A stretch of DNA of 64,000 nucleotides from Aureimonas sp. AU20 (GCF_001442755.1 NZ_CP006367.1:186001-250000); one strand, 5' to 3'. Positions 8,642 to 18,075 are shown, counted from the first letter of the stretch. Notes: a model not told the origin generated them from the letters alone. Numbers and translations: made by a program.

Positions 8642-9823
8642 ATGACACCATCCCTTCTCGTTCGCGGTGGGCGCGTGATCGACCCGGCATCGGGCTTCGA
8701 CGCGGCGACGGATATCCTGGTGCGGGACGGCAGGATCGCCGCCATCGCGCCCGACCTCGCAGCGGAGGAACGGGCCGACGTCCGCGTGGTCGAGGCTGCC
8801 GGCGCGCTGGTCGTGCCGGGCCTCGTCGACCTCCACACCCACGCCTACTGGGGCGGCACGCAGCTCGGCGTCAACGCCGACAAGATCGGGCCGCGCACCG
8901 GCGTCACCACCTAGGTGGACTGCGGCAGCAGCGGTGCGGCGACGCTGGAGGGCTTCCTCTGGCACGTCGTTCGGCCCAGCCGAGTCCGCATCCTTCCCAT
9001 GATCAACCTGTCCTATATCGGCCTCACCGCGGCCGGCCACCTGTCGATGGATGTGGGCGAGCTGCACGACTGGCGCTTTGCGGACCTGCGCGAGATCGAT
9101 CGCGTGCATGAGGCGTTCGGACCCGAGATCCACGGCGTGAAGCTGCGCGCCAGCAACAACGCCTGCGGCGCGAACGGTCCGGTCGTTCTGCCGCTGGCGC
9201 GCGAGGCGGCCGACCGCCTCGGCGTGCCCCTCATGATCCATGTCGGCACCGCGCCGCCGACCATCGACGAGGTGCTGCCCTTCCTGCGCGAGGGCGACAT
9301 CCTCGCCCACATCTACAATGCCAGCGCGGGCGGCTCGGTGCTCGACGGCTCGGGCCGCTTGCGCCCAGCGGTGCGCGAGGCCATGGCGCGCGGCGTGCGC
9401 ATGGATGTGGGTCATGGCGGCTCGAGCTTCTCGTTCCGCATCGCCGAGCGCACCATGGACCAGGGTCTCCTACCCGACGCCATCAGCTCCGACCTCCATG
9501 CCCACAACATCGATGGCCCGGCCGGCAGCCTGCCGGAGGTGATGGCGAAGTTCCTCGCGCTCGGGCTCCCGCTGATCGAGGTCCTGCGCCTTGCCACCGT
9601 CTCGCCGGCAGCCGTCATCCGCCGCCCCGACCTCGGGCGGCTCCAGGTCGGTGGCGAGGCCGATCTGGCGGTGTTCCGCCTGGAAGAGCGCGGCGTCGAT
9701 CTGGTGGACTGCGAGGGCGCCGTGCGGCGCGGCTCCTCGAGCCTTCACAACGTCCTGACCGTCTGCCGCGGCCGGGTGCTGGAAAGCGTCGAGGACGGCC
9801 GCACTGAGGGACGCCGCCACTGA
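8642..9823 (+). pseudogene. Amidohydrolase/deacetylase family metallohydrolase interrupted by an in-frame TAG
   Basis: The reading frame 8642-9823 would encode one protein of 393 codons but holds a TAG at 8912-8914, codon 91. Before it lie the dihydroorotase-like N-terminus and the metal motif DLHTHAYWGG; after it lie VDCGSSGA, a metal lysine region (HGVKLRAS), IHVG, AHIYNA, DVGHGG and SSDLHAH. The stop sits in GVTT-stop-VDCGSSG, where related proteins have a hydrophobic residue, so a single TGG to TAG change is the simplest cause. The 3' part could start at the GTG right after the stop (302 residues) but would lack the first metal histidines. The family includes N-acyl amino acid and N-acetyl sugar deacylases and lactonases. 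Confidence 0.8.
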
Positions 9824-9891
9824 GACTTGAAGAACCGGCTCGGGACTTGACCGTTGACAAGCCGATACTCTCCACGTCACAGTGCATTATA

Positions 9892-9916
9892 GAACTATTT
9901 AAGTTCATATTTGAAC
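9892..9916. promoter_or_regulatory. Palindromic operator candidate 2, upstream of the sugar ABC transporter operon
   Basis: GAACT-ATTTA-AGTTC is an inverted repeat and overlaps a second dyad GTTCA-TATT-TGAAC, so three half-sites are evenly placed. The 24-base core equals the site at 5817-5840 except at two positions. A TTGACA lies at 9854-9859, but no convincing -10 follows at the normal distance. The whole gap 9824-10081 holds no gene. Confidence 0.75.
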
Positions 9917-10081
9917 TTAACAGCAGGACCTCAAGGTCGCCGGAAGAAGCGACGGGGTTTACGTCTCCGCCGGACGCGAGGCGCCGGGCTCGGTCCCGGC
10001 AGCGCATCGCCGGCGCCGGGTATCGACGGACGATCGGCTCATCGCCGCAACAGCGACGAAACCGTCGCAAAGGGAGGAAGC

Positions 10082-11293
10082 ATGTGGAAATCCCTGATAC
10101 GTGCCGGGCTGGCGGGCATCCTCTCCACCCTGACGCTCGGCGGCGCGGCCTTTGCAGGCGAGGTCGTCTGGTGGACCCCCAACTTCAACGAGGCGCGCGC
10201 CCGCGAGCTGGTCGGGAAGTTCCAAGAGAGCCACCCCGGCATCACCGTCAATCTCCAGATCACCACTACCGACGGTCTGCCGCAGCGCGTTCTGACCGCG
10301 CTCCAGTCGGGCGCGGCGCCCGACATCATCGACGTGCAGCACGGCTGGGTCACCGGCTACGCGCAGAACGACCTCGTGCTGCCGCTCGACGACGTGCTCA
10401 AGGACCGCTCGGACTACGTGCCGGCCAGCCTCGACTACGTGACCTACGACAACAAGCTCTGGGGTATGCCCTACCGCATCGAGTCGCTGGCGGTGCTCTA
10501 CAACCGGAAGCATTTCACCGAGGCCGGTCTCGACCCGGCCAAGCCCCCGCAGACCTGGGAGGAGTTGCAGGCCGCCGCCAAGGCGCTCACGCGCGACGGG
10601 CGCTCGGGCTTCGCGATCACGGGCGGCGGCGAGGTCGGCAACACGATCTTCCGCTCCATGCCCTTCATGTGGATGAACGGCGGCGGCATCCTCTCGCAGG
10701 ACGGCAGTAAGGTTCTCGTGAACAGCCTGGAGACGGTGGCTGCGGTCCAGTTCTATACGGACTTCTACAAGAACAAGCTCTCGCCCGCCTCGACGCTGGA
10801 GAATGACGGCACGGCCAACCGCCGCCTGTTCATCGCCGAGAAGGTCTCGATGTACCAGGCCGGCCAGTTCGACGTGAAGTCGATTCAGACCGAGAACCCG
10901 AACATCGACATCGGCGTCATGACCGTTCCCCACCCGGCCGGCAAAGACACCGCGGCGGTGCTCGGCGGCTGGAGCTTCGTGGTTCCGAAGGACGCCAGGA
11001 ACCCCGACGAGGCCAAGGTGCTGGTCGGCTTCCTGTCGGAGTCCGCCAACCAGGGCTTCCTGACCGACACCTTCCCCGCCCGCGTCAGCGCGATGGATCT
11101 GCCGCGCTTCAGCGATCCGATCCTCCAGGTCTACAAGCAGATGCTGCCCTTCGGCCGCCCGGTTCCCAACCAGCGCAACTGGGTGCAGATCAGCCAGGCC
11201 TATTTCGACGGCATCCAGCGCATCCTGCTCGGCGACGAGGACGCCCAGACCGCGATGGACGAGGCGGCCGAGGAGATCGAGGGCCTGCTGTAG
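10082..11293 (+). CDS. Extracellular solute-binding protein, family 1 (sugar ABC transporter)
   Basis: The 403-residue product starts with a Sec signal peptide: a basic start, a hydrophobic stretch and a probable cut after AAFA near residue 25. The mature part shows family-1 binding-protein features, including FNEARARELVGKFQESHPGI, the PDIIDVQ segment and the AVLYNRKHF..AGLDPAKPPQTWEEL block. It would capture a sugar or sugar derivative in the periplasm and hand it to the two permeases downstream. AAAGGGAGG ends about five bases before the ATG, a strong ribosome site; a longer frame from 9911 would run through the operator region and is rejected. Confidence 0.93.
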   Translation: MWKSLIRAGLAGILSTLTLGGAAFAGEVVWWTPNFNEARARELVGKFQESHPGITVNLQITTTDGLPQRVLTALQSGAAPDIIDVQHGWVTGYAQNDLVLPLDDVLKDRSDYVPASLDYVTYDNKLWGMPYRIESLAVLYNRKHFTEAGLDPAKPPQTWEELQAAAKALTRDGRSGFAITGGGEVGNTIFRSMPFMWMNGGGILSQDGSKVLVNSLETVAAVQFYTDFYKNKLSPASTLENDGTANRRLFIAEKVSMYQAGQFDVKSIQTENPNIDIGVMTVPHPAGKDTAAVLGGWSFVVPKDARNPDEAKVLVGFLSESANQGFLTDTFPARVSAMDLPRFSDPILQVYKQMLPFGRPVPNQRNWVQISQAYFDGIQRILLGDEDAQTAMDEAAEEIEGLL

Positions 11294-11352
11294 GCCCCTG
11301 CCCTTCGCCTCTCACGCGGCGGCCGCTTGAGCGCCGCCGTGCCCCTTCCGTG

Positions 11353-12231
11353 ATGCGACCGACGATCGGTGCCGCCATGCAATCCCAGTCCACGGGCTAT
11401 CTCTTCATCCTGCCGGCGCTTCTCGTGTTGGCGATGCTGATCGCCTATCCCGTCGCCTATACGGGCCTTCTCAGCGTCACCGACAGCCGGGGCGCCTTCG
11501 TCGGGCTCGACAACTTCCGCCGCATCCTCGGCGCGCGCGCCACGGGCACCGCGCTTCTCAACACGCTCTGGTGGGTGGCGGGCTCGATCGTCTTCCAGGT
11601 CGTGCTTGGCGTCCTGACCGCGATCCTCCTCAACCAGAGCTTCCGGGGCCGGGCGGTGGTGCGCTCGATCACGCTGATCCCCTGGGTCGTGCCCGGCATC
11701 GTCGCGGCCACGACCTGGGCCTGGATGCTGCATACCGAGTTCGGCATCGTGAACTACATGCTGACCGAGCCGGGCCTCATCGCTCAGCCCGTCGGCTGGC
11801 TCACCAACGGCGACACCGTTCTGCCGGTGATGATCGCGATCAACGTCTGGAAGATGTTTCCCTTCGTCGCGATCATGGTTCTGGCCGGGCTCCAGTCCAT
11901 CCCGAACGACCTCTACGAGGCCGCGCGCATCGACGGCGCGCGCTACTGGGAGGAGGTCTGGTACGTGATGCTGCCCCAGGTGCGCCCGGTGATCGTGGCC
12001 GTCACCCTGCTTCTCGTGATCTGGGCGCTCAACCACATCACCATCATCTACGCCATCACGCGCGGCGGTCCCGCCAACCGCACGCTGATCACCCCGATCC
12101 AAATCTTCCGCACCGCCTTCGAGAGCACGCAGTTCAACGCCGCCGCCGCCCTGTCGGTGATGTTCTTCGCGGTCGCGATCCTGGTGGTCTTCGCCTATAT
12201 CCGCCTGCTCGCGGCGGGAGCGGCCCGATGA
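11353..12231 (+). CDS. Sugar ABC transporter permease, MalF/UgpA type
   Basis: About 292 residues with six predicted membrane segments, starting with GYLFILPALLVLAMLIAYPV. The cytoplasmic EAA loop reads EAARIDGARYWEEVWYVMLP near residue 195-215, the contact site for the ATPase. Start is uncertain: GTG 11350, ATG 11353 and ATG 11377 are all in frame and none has a clear ribosome site. The gene follows the binding protein after about 60 bases and overlaps the next permease by four bases (ATGA). Confidence 0.92.
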   Translation: MRPTIGAAMQSQSTGYLFILPALLVLAMLIAYPVAYTGLLSVTDSRGAFVGLDNFRRILGARATGTALLNTLWWVAGSIVFQVVLGVLTAILLNQSFRGRAVVRSITLIPWVVPGIVAATTWAWMLHTEFGIVNYMLTEPGLIAQPVGWLTNGDTVLPVMIAINVWKMFPFVAIMVLAGLQSIPNDLYEAARIDGARYWEEVWYVMLPQVRPVIVAVTLLLVIWALNHITIIYAITRGGPANRTLITPIQIFRTAFESTQFNAAAALSVMFFAVAILVVFAYIRLLAAGAAR

Positions 12232-13076
12232 GCACGAGCGCCGCCCCCAAGCGCCCCGGTCTGCCGCTGCCCCTGATCTGGCTCGGCTCGCTCGTGCTCG
12301 TCCTTGTCTGCCTGTTCCCGTTTTGGTGGATGGGCCTGTCGTCGATCAAGACGCTGCGCGAGCTCTACACCGTGCCGCCCATCTGGTGGCCGGAGGTGCC
12401 GAGCCTTGAGAACTACCGCAAGGTTCTCTTCGAATCGAACATCCCGCGCTACTTCCTGAACAGTCTCGTCGTCTCGATCGGCTCGACGGGTCTGGCCCTG
12501 ATCCTCGCGATCTTCGCCTCCTACGGCTTCGCGCGCTTCGACTTTCGCGGCAAGCCTCTCCTCCAGTCCTTCGTTCTGATCGGGCAGTTGCTGCCGACCG
12601 CCGCGATCATCGTGCCGCTCTTCATCACGCTGCGCGTGCTCGGCCTCGTGAACACCTACTGGGGCCTGATCCTCGTCTACATGATCCTGACCCTGCCGCT
12701 CTCGGTCTGGATGCTGACGAGCTACTTCCGCGCCATTCCCATGGAGCTGGAAGAGGCCGCGATCATCGACGGCGCCAGCCGGCTCGGCTGCCTGTTCCGC
12801 ATCGTCCTGCCGCTCTCGGTGCCGGGCATCGTGTCGGTCTTGGTCTACGCCTTCGTGACCACCTGGAACGAGTTCATCTTCGCGCTGTGCTTCGCCACCG
12901 ACGCCTCGGTGAAGACGCTGCCCATCGGCCTCGCCGAATTCTCCACCGAGTTCAACACGGACTGGGGCGCCGTGATGGCGGCCTCGGTCATCATGACGCT
13001 CCCGATCGCCCTTCTCTTCCTGTCCATGCAGCGCCTGTTCGTGGGCGGCATGACGGCGGGGGCGACCAAGGGATGA
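12228..13076 (+). CDS. Sugar ABC transporter permease, MalG/UgpE type
   Basis: The 282-residue protein has six membrane segments and an EAA motif (EEAAIIDGASRLGCLFRIVLP, near 175-195), the second half of the transmembrane pore. LENYRKVLF and the TWNEFIFAL signature are typical of the MalG/CarB family. The ATG overlaps the stop of the first permease. The ATPase of the same system is not adjacent but lies two genes further on (13932), with a reductase in between. Confidence 0.92.
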   Translation: MSTSAAPKRPGLPLPLIWLGSLVLVLVCLFPFWWMGLSSIKTLRELYTVPPIWWPEVPSLENYRKVLFESNIPRYFLNSLVVSIGSTGLALILAIFASYGFARFDFRGKPLLQSFVLIGQLLPTAAIIVPLFITLRVLGLVNTYWGLILVYMILTLPLSVWMLTSYFRAIPMELEEAAIIDGASRLGCLFRIVLPLSVPGIVSVLVYAFVTTWNEFIFALCFATDASVKTLPIGLAEFSTEFNTDWGAVMAASVIMTLPIALLFLSMQRLFVGGMTAGATKG

Positions 13077-13105
13077 CGAGCCGCAGCCTGCCGAAAGGAT
13101 CCCGC

Positions 13106-13915
13106 ATGACCCCTTCCATCCCCGCGCTCGGCCTCGGCACCTTCGGGCGAACCGGCAAGGAGGGCTTGGCCGCGCTTCTCGCGGCGCTGGAGCTCGGCTA
13201 CCGCCATCTCGACACGGCGCAGAGCTACGGCACCGAGGAGAATGTCGGCGAGGCCGTTCGCCGCTCGGGCCTGTCGCGCGACGAGGTCTTCGTCACCACC
13301 AAGGTCGCCGACACGAACCTGGCCCGCGCCGACTTCGCTCCCAGCGTCCGCCGCAGCCTCGACACGCTCGGGCTCGACCGGGTCGACCTCCTCCTGATCC
13401 ACTGGCCCTCGGAACGCGACCAGGTGCCCTTCGAGGACTACATGACCGCGCTCGCCGAGGCGAAGGCGGCGGGCCAGACACGGCTGATCGGCGTCTCGAA
13501 CTTTCCGATCGAGCATCTGAAGCGCGTGCGTGACCTCCTCGGCGGCGATGCGCTGGCGACCAATCAGGTCGAGATCCACCCGTTCCTGCAGTCGCCCCAA
13601 TTGCGCGACTTCGCGCGCTCGATCGAGCTGCCGCTGACCGCCTACCAGCCCCTCGCCAAGGGCAGCGTCGGCGAGAACGAGACCATCCGCGAGATCGCGG
13701 ATCGACACGGCGTGACCGCGGCGGCGGTCGCGCTCGCCTTCCTGATGGCGGAAGGGCACATCGTGATCCCCGCCTCCGGCAGCCGCACCAACCTCGAGGC
13801 GAACCTCAGGGCGCGCGACCTCAAGCTCCAACCCGAAGAGATCGATGCCATCCGGCGCCTAGACCGAGGCCAGCGCCGCATCGATCCGGAGAAGTCCCCC
13901 CGCTGGGACGACTGA
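13106..13915 (+). CDS. Aldo/keto reductase
   Basis: The 269-residue TIM-barrel protein has the full catalytic tetrad D36, Y41, K66 and H99 ([23 protein letters not shown]) and a C-terminal NADPH-binding segment [14 protein letters not shown]. It would reduce an aldehyde or ketone, such as an aldose or a 2-keto acid, with NADPH. AAAGGAT five bases before ATG 13106 decides the start; an upstream ATG at 13073 overlaps the permease stop and would add 11 residues. Placement inside the transporter operon points to a role in sugar breakdown. Confidence 0.9.
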   Translation: MTPSIPALGLGTFGRTGKEGLAALLAALELGYRHLDTAQSYGTEENVGEAVRRSGLSRDEVFVTTKVADTNLARADFAPSVRRSLDTLGLDRVDLLLIHWPSERDQVPFEDYMTALAEAKAAGQTRLIGVSNFPIEHLKRVRDLLGGDALATNQVEIHPFLQSPQLRDFARSIELPLTAYQPLAKGSVGENETIREIADRHGVTAAAVALAFLMAEGHIVIPASGSRTNLEANLRARDLKLQPEEIDAIRRLDRGQRRIDPEKSPRWDD

Positions 13916-13931
13916 AAGGGAGGAACGCATC

Positions 13932-14999
13932 ATGGGTTCGGTATCGATCCGCGACGCCCGCAAGAGCTACGGGGCGCTGGAGGTGCTGCATGGGGTCTCG
14001 GTGGAGATCGCCGACGGCGAGTTCGTCGTGCTCGTCGGCCCCTCGGGCTGCGGAAAGTCGACGCTCCTGCGCATGCTCGCCGGGCTGGAGTCCATCTCGG
14101 GCGGCGAGATCGCGATCGACGGGCGCGTCGTCAACGCGCTGGCGCCCAAGGAGCGCGACATCGCCATGGTGTTCCAGTCTTACGCGCTCTACCCGCACAT
14201 GACGGTCGCCGAGAACATGGGTTTCTCGCTCAAGCTCGGCCGCCGGCCGCGCGAGGAGATCCAGGATCGCGTCGGCACGGCGGCGCGCACGCTCAGCCTC
14301 GACGCTCTCCTCGACCGCCAGCCGCGCCAGTTGTCGGGCGGCCAGCGCCAGCGCGTCGCCATGGGGCGGGCCATGGTGCGGGCGCCCGCCGTGTTCCTGT
14401 TCGACGAGCCGCTCTCCAACCTCGACGCCAAGCTGCGCGTCCAGATGCGGGCCGAGATCAAGCAGAACCACCAGCGCCTACGCACCACCACGGTCTACGT
14501 CACGCACGACCAGATCGAGGCCATGACCATGGCCGACCGCATCGTGGTCATGAACGGCGGCCGCGTCGAGCAGATCGGAACGCCGCTCGAACTCTACGAG
14601 CGCCCGGCCAACCTCTTCGTCGCCGGCTTCATCGGCTCACCCGCCATGAACCTCCTGCCTGGGCGGCTCGGTGAGGGCGCGCTGACAGCCGAGGACGGCA
14701 CGCGCATTCCGATCGCGGGCACTTCTCCTGCCCATAGAGGGGCGGCGATCCTGGGCGCCCGGCCCGAGCATATCGTACTCGATCCCGGCGGGGTGCCGGC
14801 CGAGGTGCTGGTGGTCGAGCCGACGGGCGCCGACACGCATGTCACGCTGCGCCTGGCCGGTCAGCCGGTCGTCGGCACGTTCCGCGAGCGCATCACAGCC
14901 CGGCCCGGCGACCAGATGCCCGTGCGGCTCGATCCCGAGCGCCTCCATCTTTTCGACGCCGAGACGGGCCGGCGCCTCGAACAGGGAGGCCGCGCCTAG
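13932..14999 (+). CDS. Sugar ABC transporter ATP-binding protein, UgpC/MalK type
   Basis: The 355-residue ATPase has Walker [10 protein letters not shown] (36-44), Q-loop [10 protein letters not shown], signature LSGGQ (134-138), Walker B FLFDEP (155-160), a switch histidine (YVTHD) and a C-terminal OB-type regulatory domain that includes GARPEHI. This layout is the MalK/UgpC group, which drives sugar importers. GGGAGGA seven bases upstream supports the start. It completes the transporter with 10082, 11353 and 12228. Confidence 0.93.
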   Translation: MGSVSIRDARKSYGALEVLHGVSVEIADGEFVVLVGPSGCGKSTLLRMLAGLESISGGEIAIDGRVVNALAPKERDIAMVFQSYALYPHMTVAENMGFSLKLGRRPREEIQDRVGTAARTLSLDALLDRQPRQLSGGQRQRVAMGRAMVRAPAVFLFDEPLSNLDAKLRVQMRAEIKQNHQRLRTTTVYVTHDQIEAMTMADRIVVMNGGRVEQIGTPLELYERPANLFVAGFIGSPAMNLLPGRLGEGALTAEDGTRIPIAGTSPAHRGAAILGARPEHIVLDPGGVPAEVLVVEPTGADTHVTLRLAGQPVVGTFRERITARPGDQMPVRLDPERLHLFDAETGRRLEQGGRA

Positions 15000-15001
15000 T
15001 C

Positions 15002-15760
15002 ATGCCCGCCACCTATCCCGACCTTCGCGACCGCACCGTCCTCGTCACCGGCGGGGCATCGGGCATCGGCGAGGCCATCGTGCGGGCCTTTGCGGCTCAA
15101 CGCGCGCGTGTCGGCTTCGTCGACCTCGATGCAGTTGCCGGCGAGCGGCTGGCGTCCGCGCTTTCGGCAGACGGTGGACGGCTCCATTTCGTGCCCGCCG
15201 ACCTTCGGGACATCGCGGCGCTGCAGCGAGCGGTCGGCGAGATCCGCGACACGCTCGGCCCCGTCACGGTGCTTGTCAACAACGCTGCCAACGATGAGCG
15301 CCACCCGACCCCGACCGTCACGCCGGACTATTTTGACGACCGCATCGCGGTGAATCTGCGCCACCAGTTCTTTGCCGCGCAGGCCGTCCTGCCCGACATG
15401 GAGCGGGCAGGCGGCGGCTCGATCGTCTGCATGAGCTCGATCTCCTGGATGGCGGGCTTCGGCGGCATGGCGCTCTACACAGCGTCGAAATCCGCCGTGC
15501 TCGGCCTCGTGCGCTCGCTCGCCCGCGACTACGGACCGGCGGGCGTGCGCGTTAACGCCGTCTCGCCCGGCTGGATCATGACCGAGCGCCAGCTCGCGCG
15601 CTGGCTGACGCCCGAGGCCGACGCCATGCGCGAGGAACGCCAGGCACTGAAGCGCCGGCTCGTGCCCGACGACATCGCTCGCCTCGTCCTGTTTCCCGCC
15701 TCCGAGGAGGCCAGCGCCATCACCGCGCAGAACCACGTCGCCGACGGCGGCTGGGTCTGA
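15002..15760 (+). CDS. Short-chain dehydrogenase/reductase (SDR)
   Basis: A classical SDR of 252 residues: the cofactor motif TGGASGIG at 16-23, N93-N94-A95, catalytic S145/S146, and Y159-x3-K163. D41 after the second strand suggests NAD preference. The C-terminal segment differs a little from the usual SDR ending (FPASEEASAITAQNHVADGGWV). It starts two bases after the ATPase stop. It probably oxidises a sugar, aldonate or lactone in the same pathway. Confidence 0.9.
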   Translation: MPATYPDLRDRTVLVTGGASGIGEAIVRAFAAQRARVGFVDLDAVAGERLASALSADGGRLHFVPADLRDIAALQRAVGEIRDTLGPVTVLVNNAANDERHPTPTVTPDYFDDRIAVNLRHQFFAAQAVLPDMERAGGGSIVCMSSISWMAGFGGMALYTASKSAVLGLVRSLARDYGPAGVRVNAVSPGWIMTERQLARWLTPEADAMREERQALKRRLVPDDIARLVLFPASEEASAITAQNHVADGGWV

Positions 15761-15798
15761 CGCTCGTTTTCTTTCGGCCTGCCTTCGAGGTGCATTCC

Positions 15799-16545
15799 AT
15801 GCAGTCACCATCCGACATCCAGCCGATCATCCGTCCACCGCGCGCTTGGTGCGACGCGCTCGCCGCGATCGGTACGGCGACCTGCAGCAGCGAGCTCAGC
15901 CTCATGGGCATCCGCGATGCGCAAATTCACGGGCCGCGCCCGTTGAAGCTCGGTCGCTCGGTGGCGGGCCCCGCGCTCACGCTCCAGATGATGCCGAAGC
16001 GCGAGGATCTCTACGGCTCGAACGAGTACGAGAACCCGGAGGTCCAGCTCCATCGCCACGTTCTGTATCCTGCGGAGGCCGGCGACATGGTGGTGGTTGA
16101 CGCCCGCGGCGACATGGCGAGCGGCATCTTCGGCGAGATGATGCTGACCTTCCTCGCGGGCCGCGGCGGGTCGGGCGTGGTGGTGGACGGCTGCATCCGC
16201 GATTCAGCCAAGGCGCGCGCGCTCGACCTCGGCATCTGGGTGAAGGGCGTGACGCCGAACTACCATGCGCAGACGAACCTCATCCCCTTCGCCGTCAACG
16301 TGCCGGTCGCCTGCGGCGGGGCGCTCGTCATGCCGGGCGACATCATCGTGGCCGACGACGACGGCGTAGTGGTGGTGCCAGTCGCCATGGCCGAGCAGCT
16401 GATTAAGGGCGCGAGCCAGCACGTCGAGTGGGAGGAGTTCGCACGCCTGCGCCTGTCGCAGGGCGGGGACCTGCGCAAGTACTATCCCCTAACCGAGGCC
16501 GTGCAGGACGAGTATCTTGCTTGGCGTGCCGCCAACCAGGGTTGA
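15799..16545 (+). CDS. RraA family protein, probable hydroxy-keto acid aldolase or lyase
   Basis: The 248-residue protein belongs to the RraA/HMG-aldolase family: the body shows GDMVVVDARGD near 95-105, FGEMMLT (111-117) and VDGCIRDS (129-136), where R134 and D135 correspond to the substrate- and metal-binding pair of 4-hydroxy-4-methyl-2-oxoglutarate aldolase. Such enzymes split 4-hydroxy-2-keto acids to pyruvate plus a keto acid, or decarboxylate. Family members named RraA inhibit RNase E, but the catabolic surroundings favour an enzyme. CGAGG eight bases upstream favours ATG 15799 over GTG 15790. Confidence 0.85.
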   Translation: MQSPSDIQPIIRPPRAWCDALAAIGTATCSSELSLMGIRDAQIHGPRPLKLGRSVAGPALTLQMMPKREDLYGSNEYENPEVQLHRHVLYPAEAGDMVVVDARGDMASGIFGEMMLTFLAGRGGSGVVVDGCIRDSAKARALDLGIWVKGVTPNYHAQTNLIPFAVNVPVACGGALVMPGDIIVADDDGVVVVPVAMAEQLIKGASQHVEWEEFARLRLSQGGDLRKYYPLTEAVQDEYLAWRAANQG

Positions 16546-16585
16546 ACAGCCCCCTCCTTTGCCGACCGATTGGGAGACCGAGCTT

Positions 16586-17084
16586 ATGTACAAGACGCTG
16601 AATGGAACGGTCCACCCGAACGCGGCGGCCGAGGTCGCCGTGCCGGCCGTGCCCGACGACGAGCGGGTCTGGGTGCCGCAGGCCGAGGGGGTCTGGTTCC
16701 GGCCCCTGATGCTCAACACGTTGGCAGGCCAGTGGTGCAATCTTCTTAGGGTGGCGCCGGGCCGGCATCCTGTCGCGCCACCTCCATCCGAACCCCGTGC
16801 ACGGCTACGTCATCAAGGGTCGCTGGCGCTACCTCGAGCACGACTGGGTGGCCGAGACCGGCTCCTACGTCTTCGAGCCGCCGGGCGGGATCCACACGCT
16901 CACCGTGCCGGATGATGTCGAGGAGATGATCACGTTCTTCAACATCACCGGCTCGATGATCTATCTTGACGAGGCGAACCGACCCGTCGGCTACGAGGAC
17001 GTCTTCACCAAGATCGACATGTGCCGCGCCCATTACGACGCGGTCGGACTCGGCCATGACGTCCTCGACCGCTTCATCCGCTAG
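16586..17084 (+). pseudogene. Cupin, 2,4'-dihydroxyacetophenone dioxygenase-like, broken by a frameshift
   Basis: The first part (from ATG 16586, preceded by GGGAG) reads in one frame up to about 16763 with LAGQWCNLLRVAPG; the rest reads in another frame with ILSRHLHPNPVHGYVIKGRWRY and ends FTKIDMCRAHY...DRFIR at 17084. Removing one C near 16758-16765 restores a continuous protein of about 165 residues with a cupin metal motif (RHLHPN..HG). Members of this family are non-haem iron ring- or side-chain-cleaving oxygenases. As it stands the product would be truncated before most metal ligands. Confidence 0.8.
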
Positions 17085-17559
17085 CGCGGATCTTTTCGCG
17101 GGCGCGTTCGAGGGGCGGCACGTCCTCGTGACGGGTGGAACGTCCGGTATTGGCGCGGGCGTCGCGCGTGCATTCCTGCGGGCTGGCGCTCACGTCATGG
17201 CGACGGGGGTTGGCGCGACCGCGGGCGACGACCCAGCGCTCTCCCGCGCGGGTGCTCGATGTTCGCGACGTGTCTGCCGTGACCCGACTCATCGCTGAGT
17301 TCAAGCGCCTCGACATCCTCGTCAACTGCGCAGGCATGATCCGCCCCGGCGAGGAGTTTGACCCGGCCATCTTCGATGCGGTCGTGGACGTCAAACTCGG
17401 TGGGACGATGCGCCTTTGCGCGGCCACGCCCGCATGCCGCTCGGGCGATGGGGCACGCCAGAGGACGTTGCGGGCGCGGTCCTTTTCCTTTGCTCACCCG
17501 AGGCGGCCTTCGTCACGGGTGCGACGCGGACCGTGGACGGGGGGTACTCCGTCGCCTGA
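17056..17559 (+). pseudogene. Short-chain dehydrogenase remnant with frameshift and internal deletion
   Basis: Three pieces of one SDR lie in different frames. From ATG 17056 the frame gives HVLVTGGTSGIGAGVARAF (cofactor site); about 17255 onward another frame gives VLDVRDVSAV...LDILVNCAG; near 17438-17559 a third frame gives [19 protein letters not shown]...TVDGGYSVA and a stop. The middle third, which should hold the serine and the Y-x3-K pair, is missing. The gene therefore cannot encode an active SDR. Its start overlaps the end of the broken cupin. Confidence 0.8.
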
Positions 17560-17586
17560 CCAAACCTTAAACCGATGAGGATTTCC

Positions 17587-18075
17587 ATGACGCCGACCCT
17601 CGACGAACTGCGCCAGGAAGAGGATAGCCTCCACCTGTCTCACTTCGACTACGCGACGGCTTGGGAGCTGGGTTCGTCGCTACGCGCTAAGGCGGTGGAG
17701 GCCGGCCTGCCGGTCGGCATCGAGGTGTTTCACGGCAGCGCTCCGGTCTTCCTGTCGCTTCTGCCGGGCTCCACACCCGACAATGTCGACTGGCTCCGGC
17801 GCAAGCGCGCCGTCGCCCTGCGCTTCCACCACAGTTCGTTGTACATGCGCCGCCTCTGCGAAGCTAAGGGCGTCGAGTTCGCCATGCGCTACCATCTGCC
17901 GGCAAGCGACTTCGTCGCAAGCGGCGGAGCGGTCCCGATCACGGTTCGGGGAAGCGGCGTGGTCGGCGTGGTCACGGTCAGCGGCCTTCCCGACACGGAA
18001 GACCACGCGATGGTCGTAGCGGCCCTGCGCGCCTTGAACGAGGGTCATTCGAGGATCCGTCCTCTCGTTTCATGA
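17587..18075 (+). CDS. Haem-degrading domain (HbpS-like, UPF0303/DUF336) protein
   Basis: The 162-residue protein matches the GlcG/HbpS-type haem-binding fold, and within it the UPF0303 branch, by its pattern SHFDYATAWELGSSLRAKAVEAGLPV, an internal LRRKRAVALRFHHSSLYMR block and the GAVPITVRG..VGVVTVSGLP.EDH ending. Members sit in many catabolic operons without a settled function; some bind haem or cobalamin, others may bind small acids. GAGGA seven bases upstream supports ATG 17587. It is the last intact gene of the island. Confidence 0.8.
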   Translation: MTPTLDELRQEEDSLHLSHFDYATAWELGSSLRAKAVEAGLPVGIEVFHGSAPVFLSLLPGSTPDNVDWLRRKRAVALRFHHSSLYMRRLCEAKGVEFAMRYHLPASDFVASGGAVPITVRGSGVVGVVTVSGLPDTEDHAMVVAALRALNEGHSRIRPLVS

